Below are positions 42,149-50,412 of a DNA stretch of 64,000 bases, in pieces. The notes beneath the pieces are model-generated. The model was not told the origin of the DNA and searched no databases. It saw only the letters and a list, made by a program, of their open reading frames with translations. Within the stretch, counting starts at the first letter, position 1, and each line of letters starts with the position of its first letter. The position numbers and the translations under genes were made by a program. Source of the DNA: Bog-473 sp963809715 (GTDB taxonomy: Bacteria; Actinomycetota; Acidimicrobiia; Acidimicrobiales; RAAP-2); the NCBI GenBank assembly GCA_963809715.1, contig CAWEKO010000009.1, positions 62,001 to 126,000 on the forward strand. Direction: 5' to 3'.

Positions 42149-43807
42149 GTGAGCGTACAGGCCACCTTCAGCGCCACCCTGGTTGACGAATGGGCCCGCT
42201 GTGGTGTCACGGAAGCCGTGATCTGCCCAGGATCACGCTCCACGCCCCTGACCGTCGCGCTCGCCGCTCGCCTCAACGTGCATGTGCGTCTCGACGAACG
42301 CAGCGCAGGGTTCTACGCCGTCGGTCTCGCCCTGGCCACGGGACGGCCAACCGTCGTCTGTGTCACCAGCGGCACCGCCGCAGCCGAACTGCATCCGGCG
42401 GTCGTGGAAGCCCATCACGCTCGCGTCCCCCTGATCGTCTGCACGGCCGACCGCCCACCAGAGCTGCTCGACACAGGAGCACCGCAGACCATCGACCAAG
42501 TCGGTCTGTTCACGACGGCGACCCGGTGGTCGTCCAACCCGGGCGTCCCCACATCCGAACAGGCCCACGTCTGGCGCCCCCTGGCCGCCCGCGCCTTCGG
42601 AGAGGCAATGCACGGGCCCTCGGGTCCCGGGCCCGTCCATCTCAACCTGGCTTTCCGTGAACCCTTGACCGGCACACCTGGCGAACTTCCGGATGGCCCG
42701 GGTCCGTTGGTCGGCTCGCTGGCCACGCAATGGCCCGTGCCTGAACCGGTGACCCTTCAGGGCAACGGAATCATCGTCGTTGGCGGGCTTACTCCCAAAC
42801 CTCCAACCGCCACGCTCGTCCAGGCTCTGGCCGAACGTCTCCGCTGGCCGGTGCTGGCCGATCCCCGGTCAGGCTGCCGCTACCCGGGAACGATCGCTGC
42901 CGCCGATGCCATCGTCCGGACGGAACCGCCACCTCCCGAGACGGTGGTGCTCCTGGGTTCCCCTTGGCTGTCCAAGGCCCTCGGCGAGTACGTCGCCCGG
43001 GCCGCGGAGAAGGGTGCTCGCGTCGTGGTGGTCGACCCCTGGCGCCAGTGGACCGACCCGACTCGCGTCGCCACCGAGTTCCACCACTGTGATACCGACC
43101 AATGGCTGCAGGCGGCGATCGAGTCGGCACGGGTGGGCGACCCGACGTGGTCGGCTTCGTGGCAAGCCATGGAAGATGCAGCGCAGAGTGCCATCGAGGC
43201 GACCCTGGCCACCGAGCTCAGCGAGCCTCAGGTGGCCCGCCAGATCTACGCCTACGCGGCCAGCCGGGGCGCAACCGTCGTCGCGTCGGCGTCCATGCCC
43301 ATCCGGGACCTCGAGTGGTTCGCCGCGCCGCAGCCGTCGCCGCCGAGCGTCCTGGCCAACCGCGGCGCCAACGGCATCGACGGCGTCGTCTCGACGGCCC
43401 TCGGTGTCGCCGCCGTCACGCCGGTCTCGTGCTCGACCATCGCACTCTTGGGTGACCTGGCCTTCCTCCACGACGTTTCAGGCCTGGTCAACCTCGATCC
43501 TGAGGCTCGTTGCACGTTCGTCGTCGTCGACAACGGTGGGGGAGGGATCTTCTCGTTCCTGCCCCAGGCGGGGGCGCTCGCACCGGAGGTCTTCGAGCGT
43601 CTCTTTGGAACGCCACCTCGCAGCGATATCGGCGCGGTGGCACGCGGCTTCGGGCTACGGGTGCACGAAGTTGCGACGACGGACGAATTGAAGGCCGCGC
43701 TCGACCAACCAGCTCCCTCCATGATCCATGTCCGGGTACCAGGGCGGCCCGAGAACGTCGCCCTGCACGAAGCAATCAACCAGGCGGTCCGTCGCGCGCT
43801 TGGGTGA
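42149..43807 (+). CDS. menD: SEPHCHC synthase MenD (thiamine-PP enzyme)
   Basis: MenD joins 2-oxoglutarate to isochorismate using thiamine diphosphate and Mg. The 552-aa product has VICPGSRSTPLTVALA and LDERSAGFYAVGLALATGRPTVVCVTSGTAAAEL in the PYR domain, the DRPPELLDTGAPQTIDQVGLF block, and the PP-domain NRGANGIDGVVSTALG and LLGDLAFLHDVSGL with VVVDNGGGGIFSFLPQ. The GTG start at 42149 is nearest the homology; frames further upstream would be antisense to menH. The 3' end overlaps the convergent DUF222 gene by 32 bases. Confidence 0.93.
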   Translation: MSVQATFSATLVDEWARCGVTEAVICPGSRSTPLTVALAARLNVHVRLDERSAGFYAVGLALATGRPTVVCVTSGTAAAELHPAVVEAHHARVPLIVCTADRPPELLDTGAPQTIDQVGLFTTATRWSSNPGVPTSEQAHVWRPLAARAFGEAMHGPSGPGPVHLNLAFREPLTGTPGELPDGPGPLVGSLATQWPVPEPVTLQGNGIIVVGGLTPKPPTATLVQALAERLRWPVLADPRSGCRYPGTIAAADAIVRTEPPPPETVVLLGSPWLSKALGEYVARAAEKGARVVVVDPWRQWTDPTRVATEFHHCDTDQWLQAAIESARVGDPTWSASWQAMEDAAQSAIEATLATELSEPQVARQIYAYAASRGATVVASASMPIRDLEWFAAPQPSPPSVLANRGANGIDGVVSTALGVAAVTPVSCSTIALLGDLAFLHDVSGLVNLDPEARCTFVVVDNGGGGIFSFLPQAGALAPEVFERLFGTPPRSDIGAVARGFGLRVHEVATTDELKAALDQPAPSMIHVRVPGRPENVALHEAINQAVRRALG

Positions 43808-44942
43808 ACGTGGGTGAAGGCGTTGACGTGCTGATGCGGCCGGTGGGACTTCGGAAGGTCAGTTCGAGATTGGCGTCGCCTGAGACTGTCCAGCCCAGTT
43901 CGTGGACCGCCCGGTGGTGCTGGTCGCACAGCTCGACCAGGTTTTCGAGGTCGGTTGCCCCGCCGTCGATCCAGTGCCGGAGGTGGTGGACGTCCGTGAA
44001 TTCGACGTGCGTACATCCGGGAAACCGGCAGCCCTTGTCGCGCCGGCGAATGACGATTCGTTGCGCGTCGGTGGGGTCTCGCCGTGTGCGGCCGAGGTCG
44101 AGCGAGCGACCATCTGGCCCGTCACCCGAGAGGAAGATCTTGGAGTCGCAGGCCAGGCGCCGCGCCACCTCGGTCGAGACGGGACCGAGGACATCGAGCT
44201 CAGCCGCTCCGGGACCGCCGGCCAGGAAGGAGAAATCGGCGTGGACGACCATCGTCGGGCGATTGCGCCGCATGCCCCCGGCCCGACCGCTACCGTCGTC
44301 AGCCCCCGAAACCCCCTTGCAGACCGCCACCAATGCGTCGGCCATGCGCTGATCGAATGGAGTGTTCTCCCGCACCTTCCCGGAGGCTCGGTCGACCAGG
44401 GCGCTCTTCACGATGGCGTACTGGTCGACGGGCAGCACGCCCGTGAGGCTGCGCCGCCGATCGTCGAAGCGGAGGAACCGGCGGGCGTAGAACCCTGTCG
44501 CCTGCTGGTCCGATTGATGCCGCGAGGCAATGGCGAGCTCACGGACCTGCTTGGCCGACCAGTGGGTGGCCTGCTCGGCCAGGGAGGCGTCCGTCTCCGG
44601 CTTCGCCACCTCGACGAGCGGTTTCACCTGATCGAACGAGAGCTTCCCCTTCGAGAGGGCATCGGAGATCTTGGGCAGCCGCCGGAGCTTGGCCGCCGCC
44701 GTGACCCAGTCGCGGGCAGTGCTGGCCGACACACCGCAGCGCAGGGTAAGCCAGGCCACCATGGAGGACGAGCCGTCGACCCTCCAGGCCTTACGCCGAT
44801 CGAGCTCCACGATGGCGTTGAGCAGCTGACTCTGGTGGGCCGAGATTGCCTTGTGGTGCTGCGCCACACTGGCGATCAACGACTCGGTCCTCCTCGACAC
44901 TGTTTCAGGTCGAGGTCCGTCTCTCAGGGTTTTCGATGGCAT
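43776..44942 (-). CDS. DUF222/HNH endonuclease protein (13E12-repeat type)
   Basis: A 388-aa protein of the actinobacterial DUF222-HNH family, related to the 13E12 repeat proteins of mycobacteria. Helical DUF222 (about 20-330) is followed by an HNH motif CRFPGCTHVEF-TDVHHLRHWIDGGATDLENLVELCDQHHRAVHE. Copies of this family are often multiple per genome and may be mobile or nuclease-like; the true role is unclear. The start is ATG 44942, with a TTG two codons upstream. Its last 32 bases overlap menD. Confidence 0.87.
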   Translation of the reverse strand: MPSKTLRDGPRPETVSRRTESLIASVAQHHKAISAHQSQLLNAIVELDRRKAWRVDGSSSMVAWLTLRCGVSASTARDWVTAAAKLRRLPKISDALSKGKLSFDQVKPLVEVAKPETDASLAEQATHWSAKQVRELAIASRHQSDQQATGFYARRFLRFDDRRRSLTGVLPVDQYAIVKSALVDRASGKVRENTPFDQRMADALVAVCKGVSGADDGSGRAGGMRRNRPTMVVHADFSFLAGGPGAAELDVLGPVSTEVARRLACDSKIFLSGDGPDGRSLDLGRTRRDPTDAQRIVIRRRDKGCRFPGCTHVEFTDVHHLRHWIDGGATDLENLVELCDQHHRAVHELGWTVSGDANLELTFRSPTGRISTSTPSPTFTQARDGPPG

Positions 44943-45028
44943 ACACAATGAACGGTCGCCCCGATGTTCGGGAGGCGCCGAAGATCACTCAGTACGCCCG
45001 ACTGGCACTCTGAGAACGGTCGTGATGG

Positions 45029-45238
45029 TTATTTGTGCGAGAGCTCGAGCGTGGCTCGTCCGTCGCCGATCACCCGCGCACCTGCCCAAATGAGCAACGA
45101 TCCCACGCGCTGTCGTGAACGGGAGAACCGCGGTGATTGGTCATCGTGGTGGACTCGTGGTTGACCTCGGCTGCGTCGTGCAGAGAGGAGATCCTCGTGT
45201 CTGGCTTTGGCGAGGGCTCGAAGTAGTTCGGGGTGCAT
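45029..45238 (-). CDS. Small basic protein of unknown function
   Basis: A 69-aa basic protein, MHPELLRALAKARHEDLL at the start and RVGSLLIWAGARVIGDGRA near the end, a pattern seen in many short actinobacterial proteins of unknown role. A textbook AAGGAG ribosome site lies 5 bases before the ATG, which makes translation likely. Upstream on the same strand is a 25-codon ORF with its own ribosome site (45374-45451). Base composition here is less GC-rich than in the rest of the window. Confidence 0.65.
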   Translation of the reverse strand: MHPELLRALAKARHEDLLSARRSRGQPRVHHDDQSPRFSRSRQRVGSLLIWAGARVIGDGRATLELSHK

Positions 45239-45373
45239 GGTTGCTCCTTGAGAACAGAGAAGAAGTATGTACGGGGGGTGTAACAAACGGCGTGGGCGCG
45301 ACGCGGCAGAGCCGATGGCCCGAAAGTGTGAAGAAGCGGGGCGCTGGCGCGCTCGCCGCGAACTCGATGCTGG

Positions 45374-45451
45374 TCAGCCCAGCAGAGCGTGATTGCCCGC
45401 GGCAGCGGGGGCGCACAGCGTCGGCTTCTGATCGATTGTCGACAACTTCAT
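45374..45451 (-). CDS. Short ORF (25 aa) with a strong ribosome-binding site
   Basis: The ATG at 45451 follows AAGGAGG with 6 bases between (minus strand), one of the best ribosome sites in the window. It encodes a 25-residue peptide starting MKLSTIDQKPTLCAP and stopping at TGA 45376-45374. It lies 135 bases upstream of the 69-aa gene on the same strand. It may be a leader peptide, a small protein, or the surviving N-terminus of a degraded regulator; the sequence does not decide which. Confidence 0.4.
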   Translation of the reverse strand: MKLSTIDQKPTLCAPAAAGNHALLG

Positions 45452-45568
45452 ATGTGCACCTCCTTCGTGCTCGCGTTCGAGTTGCTATGGAAACATATGC
45501 ACGCACAAATGGCGAGCATTGCGGGCGAGAACGCAATGAATGTGCGCAGCCACCGCGCGGACCACCGA

Positions 45569-45600
45569 TGGAATGCCGATCAACTGGAATGCCGATCAAC
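45569..45600. repeat. 16-bp perfect tandem duplication
   Basis: TGGAATGCCGATCAAC occurs twice head-to-tail (45569-45584 and 45585-45600) without mismatches. Perfect identity suggests a recent duplication, or a pair of protein-binding sites spaced at one and a half helical turns. Confidence 0.8.
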
Positions 45601-45804
45601 GACTGCGAGAACACGCGTCGAAGTGACGACCTGTGGCAGAGCGCAGGCGGCGAGCGACCGTGCGTGCCGACGCCAGCAGCACACCCAGCAGCACACTCAA
45701 TCCTGAACCGACGAACTTCGGACTGCCGAATGACCCGGTGCGCATGCGACCCGCCCAGGCAAATGTCCGGCCGACGACCACACAGAGCGGGGCCGGCTCG
45801 CTCC

Positions 45805-47310
45805 TCAGCGATAGCGGTCGGCCGGCACCCATTCCCCGTGGCTCCGGAACGGCAGCCGCTCGGGCAGGTGAATCACCGCCTCGGGTGAGCGCCGGCCAAA
45901 GGAGGAGGCGTCGAGCACGTACAGGTCGCTCGCTCCCCGGTCGGGATCGTCGACCACGGTCAGGAGCCAACCCTCCTCGTCGTTGTGCCCGTCGACGGAT
46001 CGCACGAAGATCGGCTCGCTCACCCGCCTCCCCTCGACGGGGCTCCACGACGCCACCTCGTCCCGGTCGAGGTCGAACTTCAAGAGGCCGGCCGGGTGGA
46101 CCAGGGCGCCTTCATCGGAACCGCCCGAGGCCGACCCGTTGAACTCCAACCCTAAACGTGAAGTCGAGCCTGACCCTGAAGTCGCACTCGAGGTCCCCGG
46201 CGTCGCCACGAGCTCGACGGCGTAGCCGTACCGGAAGGCCTGGCCCTCACACGTCTGGTCCATCCGTGGATACTCCACATGCCGGTCGTCCAACTGCTGG
46301 CGCTCGAGACGATCGCCCACGAGCCGCCAGCGCTCCAGGACGGCCAGACTCCCGCCGATCGGCGTCCGCCCGATTCCCGCCGGTCCCACCACCGAGGCCC
46401 CCAGATCGACGAGTTGTCCGGGTTCGGGGGCGTCGTAGCGGCACACCACCAGCGCCAAGTCGCGCAGGTCCCCCGATGCACCCGCCCCTGATGCACCCGC
46501 GGCGCCGTCCGGCCCTCGGAGCGGGCCGCCGACCTCTTCCCACGCACCGAGCACATGGGTGACCACACACGGGTCGACGCGGAACCAACGCACCAGCGAG
46601 CCGTCGCCGCCCCGGGGCACCACGCCGATCCACCCTTCCGCGCCGGGCACCCACCCGAACGGCACCGCCGGGTCGGACGTCTCCGCAGAGCCGACATCGT
46701 CGCCGGCCTCACCGCCCCCGCCCCCACCACGCCGCAACTCGAGCCGCCGAGTCGGCGACTCGATGAACACGACATGGTCCTCGGTCACCCCGATGTCGTG
46801 CTGCCAGGTGGCGCGCTCGAGCGCAATCGACTGCGCGTTGCGCAGGCCCCCGCTCGCATCCCATTCGCCCAGGCGCAACCAGACGTCGGTCTCCCCGCCG
46901 GCGCGAGCGTCAGCGTCATCACCCACGCCCAGCCCGTCGTCCACCGAGAAGAGCACCCGAGCCCCGTCCGAGGCGACCCGGTGCACGTGCGAGGCGATCG
47001 GCACCGTCAGACCACCACCGAACTCTTCCTCGGCCAGCAGGCGGGAGTACTGCGACGGCAGACCCGCCTCGGGCAGCGCCAGCACCGAACCGGCGTGCCA
47101 GAAGACACCGGCGTCCGCCGGCGAGTCGACCTCCAGGTACGACACCGCGTGACCGTCGCGCAGCTCCACGGCGTGCAGCGCACCCCGTGTCGGGGCCGCC
47201 CCGTCCCGGCGCCCCGGCCCCACCCGGTAGAGCATCCCTTGGAGATCCGGCGGTAACGATCCCTCCATGGGCAACGGCACCACTCGGGAGAAGCCAGTGC
47301 CGATCACCAT
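45805..47310 (-). CDS. Carotenoid oxygenase family protein
   Basis: A 501-aa carotenoid cleavage dioxygenase of the RPE65 family, a seven-bladed propeller with Fe(II) held by four His. The four are visible: in IASHVHRVASDG, ATWQHDIGVTEDHVVF, DPCVVTHVLGAWEEV and FRSHGEWVPADRYR at the C-terminus. LPMEGSLPPDLQGMLYRVGPG is the usual N-terminal block. Gly/Ser-rich insertions interrupt the propeller in two places. It probably cleaves a carotenoid or stilbene-like double bond. ATG 47310 is chosen; ATG 47268 is an alternative. TAGGTT lies 10 bases upstream. It is divergent from tyrS. Confidence 0.85.
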   Translation of the reverse strand: MVIGTGFSRVVPLPMEGSLPPDLQGMLYRVGPGRRDGAAPTRGALHAVELRDGHAVSYLEVDSPADAGVFWHAGSVLALPEAGLPSQYSRLLAEEEFGGGLTVPIASHVHRVASDGARVLFSVDDGLGVGDDADARAGGETDVWLRLGEWDASGGLRNAQSIALERATWQHDIGVTEDHVVFIESPTRRLELRRGGGGGGEAGDDVGSAETSDPAVPFGWVPGAEGWIGVVPRGGDGSLVRWFRVDPCVVTHVLGAWEEVGGPLRGPDGAAGASGAGASGDLRDLALVVCRYDAPEPGQLVDLGASVVGPAGIGRTPIGGSLAVLERWRLVGDRLERQQLDDRHVEYPRMDQTCEGQAFRYGYAVELVATPGTSSATSGSGSTSRLGLEFNGSASGGSDEGALVHPAGLLKFDLDRDEVASWSPVEGRRVSEPIFVRSVDGHNDEEGWLLTVVDDPDRGASDLYVLDASSFGRRSPEAVIHLPERLPFRSHGEWVPADRYR

Positions 47311-47350
47311 GCGGCCAATCAACCTACCTGCGTATGGCAGCATCAAAGGC

Positions 47351-48625
47351 ATGCCCACGCTTTCGGAGGACCTCGCCTTCCGCGGCCTGATCCACCAGGT
47401 GACCGACCCCGATCTCCCGAAGCGCCTCGATGACCCGAGCGCCCCCATCACGCTCTACGCCGGCTTCGACCCGAGTGCCGACAGCCTCCACGTGGGCAAT
47501 CTCCTCCAGCTCTGCACGCTGCGCCGCTTCCAGGACGGTGGGCACCGCCCCATCTCCCTCGCCGGCGGGGGCACCGCCATGATCGGCGACCCGGGCGGCA
47601 AGCAGAGTGAGCGCCAGCTCCTGACCCTCGAGACCATCGAGTCCTACCTCGAAGGGGTCCGCCCCCAGCTGGCCCAGTTCCTCGATCTCGACCGGGCCTT
47701 GCTCCTCAACAACGCCGACTGGTTGGCCGAGCTCTCCACCCTCGAGTTCCTGCGCGATGTGGGCAAGCACTTCACGGTCAACCAGATGGTGGGCAAGGAG
47801 TCGGTCAAGACGCGCTTCGAGCGACCCGACCAAGGCATCAGCTACACCGAGTTCAGCTACATGCTCCTCCAGGCCTACGACTTCCTGCGCCTGCACGAGG
47901 ACCACGGCTGCGAACTGCAGATCGGCGGCAGCGACCAGTGGGGCAACATCACGCTCGGGGTCGAGCTCATCCGCAAGGTCTGCGGCGACGAGGCCTACGG
48001 GCTCACCACTCCGCTCGTCCTCAAGCCCGACGGCACCAAGTACGGCAAGACCGAGAGCGGCACCGTCTGGCTCGATGCGCAGCGCACCAGCCCCTTCGCC
48101 ATGTACCAGTTCTTCGTCAACACGCTCGACGAACAGGTCGGCCAGCTGTTGCGGTTCTTTTCTTTCTTGGATCACGACGCAATCTCCCAACTGGACTCGG
48201 ACACGGCGACGCACCCGGAGCGCCGCCAGGCCCAAAAGGCCCTCGCCCGTGCGGTCGTGGCGATGGTGCACGGGGAGGCCGAGGTGGCCAGGTGCGAGGA
48301 GGCCTCGGCTGCGCTCTTCAGCGAGGAGATCGCCGGCCTGAGCGAGGACATGCTGCTCGCCGTGACGGAGGACGCCCCGACGACGGAGCTGGGTCGGGCC
48401 GAGCTGGTCGACGGTGGCCTCGGGCTGGTCGACCTGTTCGAGCGCACCGGCCTGGCCAAGTCGCGCGGTGAAGCTCGGCGCACCATCGACCAGGGCGGCG
48501 CCTACGTCAACAACGTGCGCCAGAACGACGCTGCTCGCACTCTGGGCCCCTCCGACCTGCTGCACGACCGTTACGTGGTGCTGCGCAAGGGCAAGCGCGA
48601 CGTCCACATCGTCCGGGCCACCTGA
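47351..48625 (+). CDS. tyrS: Tyrosyl-tRNA synthetase TyrS
   Basis: TyrS charges tRNA-Tyr. The 424-aa class I enzyme has YAGFDPSADSLHVGNLL with HVGN at 47-50 in the HIGH position, ISYTEFSYMLLQAYDF and IGGSDQWGNITLG for tyrosine recognition, and the KMSKS-type loop KYGKT at 230-234. An S4 RNA-binding domain ends the protein (GEARRTIDQGGAYVNN). It belongs to the TyrS group with KFGKT/S-like loops. ATG 47351 begins the homology; the frame is open 28 codons upstream. Confidence 0.95.
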   Translation: MPTLSEDLAFRGLIHQVTDPDLPKRLDDPSAPITLYAGFDPSADSLHVGNLLQLCTLRRFQDGGHRPISLAGGGTAMIGDPGGKQSERQLLTLETIESYLEGVRPQLAQFLDLDRALLLNNADWLAELSTLEFLRDVGKHFTVNQMVGKESVKTRFERPDQGISYTEFSYMLLQAYDFLRLHEDHGCELQIGGSDQWGNITLGVELIRKVCGDEAYGLTTPLVLKPDGTKYGKTESGTVWLDAQRTSPFAMYQFFVNTLDEQVGQLLRFFSFLDHDAISQLDSDTATHPERRQAQKALARAVVAMVHGEAEVARCEEASAALFSEEIAGLSEDMLLAVTEDAPTTELGRAELVDGGLGLVDLFERTGLAKSRGEARRTIDQGGAYVNNVRQNDAARTLGPSDLLHDRYVVLRKGKRDVHIVRAT

Positions 48626-48635
48626 TCCGCCAGGC

Positions 48636-49169
48636 ATGGACCGACGCCGGCGCCACCGGACCACGACCCTCGCCCTCTTGTTCGTCGTGCTCGGATCCGC
48701 CTTGGCCCTGACCTCGTGTGCCGGGGCGGACCAGCAGGGTTCGGCCGCCCACCGCATGTCGGCGTGGGTCAAGGGCACCAGCTTCGGCGCCGACATCGGG
48801 ACCCTGGTCGCTGACAACGCGCGCATCGCCAAGGTGACGCCCAATGGCGCCGGAGCGCTCCACGCTGCCTGCAGCACCATGATCAACGACGCCGAGATGG
48901 CGAACAGCTCGCTGCCCTCGCCCGACCCCACCGTCACCGATCTGCTGACCAAGGCCTACGGCCTCGAAGGCGACGCGGGGAACGACTGCTACAACTCGGG
49001 CGCCACCAACCAAACGCTGCTCACCAAGTCCGAGCGCGAGGGCATCAAGGCCGACGCCCTCTACGACGAGGTGATCCAGCGCATCCGCCAGATCACCGGC
49101 GCGGCGCCGGTGACGACGACGACGTCGGGCAACAGCGGCAACTCCGGCGTCGGGGGGATCTTCGGATGA
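48636..49169 (+). CDS. Putative secreted lipoprotein, function unknown
   Basis: A 177-aa protein with a lipoprotein signal: RRRRHRTTTLALLFVVLGSALALTSC, in which LTSC is the lipobox. It should be lipid-modified and processed by LspA. The mature part is helical with two more cysteines (HAACSTM and GNDCYNSG) that may form a disulfide, and a Thr/Ser/Gly tail ending VGGIFG. No known domain is recognised. It lies 10 bases after tyrS and overlaps the flavin reductase gene by 4 bases (ATGA). Confidence 0.75.
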   Translation: MDRRRRHRTTTLALLFVVLGSALALTSCAGADQQGSAAHRMSAWVKGTSFGADIGTLVADNARIAKVTPNGAGALHAACSTMINDAEMANSSLPSPDPTVTDLLTKAYGLEGDAGNDCYNSGATNQTLLTKSEREGIKADALYDEVIQRIRQITGAAPVTTTTSGNSGNSGVGGIFG

Positions 49170-49996
49170 CCGCACCGACGCCACCCCCGTCCGGAGATTC
49201 CGGCGCCGCCACGCCCGAAACCGGGGCCGACGAGTTCGACCGCCACCGTCGCCGGGTGCTCTGGAGCCTCACCACAGGCCTGTACCTCGTGGGCAGTCGC
49301 TCCGGGGACGAGGTCAATCTCATGACGGCCAACCTCGTCGTCCAGGTCTCCATCGAGCCGAAGCTGGTCGCCGTCGCCCTCGAACGCGAGTCGGTCACCG
49401 CCCGTCTCGTCCGCGCCGGTGAGGGCTTCACCTTGACCGTCCTGGCCCGGGCCGACCGCGACGTGGTGCGGCGCTTCGTCAAGCCGGTGGTCGAGGTGGA
49501 GCGGGCGCCCGACGGGACGGTGACGTCCATGAGCGGCCGTGCCGTCGAGGAGGTCGGCCCCCAACGCGTGCCTGTCCTGGCCTCGAAGGCGGGCTATCTG
49601 CTGTGCCGTCTGGAGCGGGTCGACGAACTGGGCAGTCACGACCTCTACATCGGCGAGGTGACCGAGGTGGGAGGCGAACCCGCCGAGGCCGGGGTCCTGC
49701 GCATGGAGGACACCCGCATGCACTACGGCGGCTAGGGCTGGTTCTCTGCCTCCGTCTCCGTCTCCGTCCCCGGGCGCCGGTTTGGGCCGCAGGTCGATGC
49801 GCAAGGTCAAGATGCCGTCGACCAGTTCGGCTTCGGCGTCGCCGATCATGGCGTAATCCGTGAAATCGCGCTGGGCCTGCTCACGAAAGCGCACCCGCTC
49901 GGGCCCCTCGATGGGTGGCATGCCCCGAGTCCGCACCGCCTCGGCCCGCTGCCGGAAGCGGGCCACCATTTCCTGAGGATCGAACGCCGCAGGCAC
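49061..49996 (-). CDS. Small unknown protein whose frame lacks the expected stop
   Basis: The credible part is the first 65-75 codons (about 49775-49996): FDPQEMVARFRQRAEAVRTRGMPPIEG, QAQRDFTDYAMIGDAEAELVDGILTLRIDL, a compact pattern typical of a small conserved actinobacterial protein. The frame then enters a GDGDGD stretch coded by GTCTCC repeats and stays open to 49061, fully antisense to the flavin reductase gene. A one-base shift before that point would stop it on the CTAG shared with the flavin reductase stop (49732-49735). The tail is therefore probably not real. GTG 49996 is the start. Confidence 0.5.
   Translation of the reverse strand: MPAAFDPQEMVARFRQRAEAVRTRGMPPIEGPERVRFREQAQRDFTDYAMIGDAEAELVDGILTLRIDLRPKPAPGDGDGDGGREPALAAVVHAGVLHAQDPGLGGFASHLGHLADVEVVTAQFVDPLQTAQQIARLRGQDRHALGADLLDGTAAHGRHRPVGRPLHLDHRLDEAPHHVAVGPGQDGQGEALTGADETGGDRLAFEGDGDQLRLDGDLDDEVGRHEIDLVPGATAHEVQACGEAPEHPATVAVELVGPGFGRGGAGISGRGWRRCGHPKIPPTPELPLLPDVVVVTGAAPVIWRMRWITSS
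49166..49735 (+). CDS. Flavin reductase-like FMN-binding protein
   Basis: A 189-aa protein of the flavin-reductase-like split-barrel group. After a Pro-rich N-terminus (residues 1-24) come LWSLTTGLYLVGSRSGDEVNLMTANLVVQVSIEPKLVAVALERES, the FMN-binding block typical of the family, and GEGFTLTVLARADRDVVRRFVKP. It may reduce flavin for a partner oxygenase, but none is adjacent. The ATG overlaps the upstream stop. An open reverse-strand frame covers the whole gene (see the next entry). Confidence 0.85.
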   Translation: MTAPTPPPSGDSGAATPETGADEFDRHRRRVLWSLTTGLYLVGSRSGDEVNLMTANLVVQVSIEPKLVAVALERESVTARLVRAGEGFTLTVLARADRDVVRRFVKPVVEVERAPDGTVTSMSGRAVEEVGPQRVPVLASKAGYLLCRLERVDELGSHDLYIGEVTEVGGEPAEAGVLRMEDTRMHYGG

Positions 49997-50010
49997 GGCG
50001 CTCAGCGTAG

Positions 50011-50412
50011 ATGGTGGAATGGAGGGCAGTGAGTGACGGCCTGCCCCACGTCGCCAAGCCCGTGACGGCCGAGTTGGTGGCGGCGCATGTCCGCGAGGCA
50101 CTCGAGAGCAACGACGTGGGGCGCTTCGCCGAGCTGCTCAGCCCGGACGTGCACTGGGGCGCGCCGGGCGATGCCACGCCGCCCTGTCAGAATCGCAAAC
50201 AGGTACTGAAGTGGTATTCGAAGGGGCGCGAGGCCGGGCGCCGCGTCTCCACCGTTACCGAGGTCGAGGTGCACGGCGACGCCGTGTTGGTTGGCATGCA
50301 CCTCGAGGGAGAGGGGGAGCGCTGGCAGGTGCTCCGGGTCGGACCGCTTGGGGTCAACGACATCCGGGGGTTCGAGGACAGAGTCCAGGCAGCCGCTCAA
50401 TTGCTCCTCTGA
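50011..50412 (+). CDS. SnoaL-like (NTF2-fold) protein
   Basis: A 133-aa NTF2/SnoaL-fold protein: VREALESNDVGRFAELLSPDVHWGAPGDATPP followed by strands TVTEVEVHGDAVLVGMHLEG and RWQVLRVGPLGVNDIRGFEDRVQAAAQ. Such folds bind small molecules or act as isomerase-like enzymes; the function is unknown here. ATG 50011 is listed, but GTG 50029, with GGAGG close upstream, is an equally good start. It is divergent from the minus-strand gene at 49996. Confidence 0.8.
   Translation: MVEWRAVSDGLPHVAKPVTAELVAAHVREALESNDVGRFAELLSPDVHWGAPGDATPPCQNRKQVLKWYSKGREAGRRVSTVTEVEVHGDAVLVGMHLEGEGERWQVLRVGPLGVNDIRGFEDRVQAAAQLLL

Larger units (their letters stand above)
45239..45804. other. Low-density region with a short ORF and a tandem repeat
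   Basis: This 566-base gap between the small gene and the carotenoid oxygenase is the least GC-rich part of the window. It holds a 25-codon minus-strand ORF with a near-perfect ribosome site (45374-45451) and a perfect 16-bp tandem repeat (45569-45600). The other open frames are low-complexity and unlike the neighbours. No tRNA-like cloverleaf or terminator was seen. The composition suggests decayed or acquired DNA. Confidence 0.5.

Noticed and set aside
44943..45804. A genomic island or prophage edge
   Set aside because: Composition is somewhat less GC-rich, but no integrase, attachment repeat, tRNA or phage gene is present; only small ORFs and a duplication are visible.
45596..45804. Minus-strand frame with a hydrophobic stretch (FVGSGLSVLLGVLLASA) upstream of the small gene
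   Set aside because: The frame continues antisense into the carotenoid oxygenase gene and has no clear start or ribosome site, so it was not annotated.
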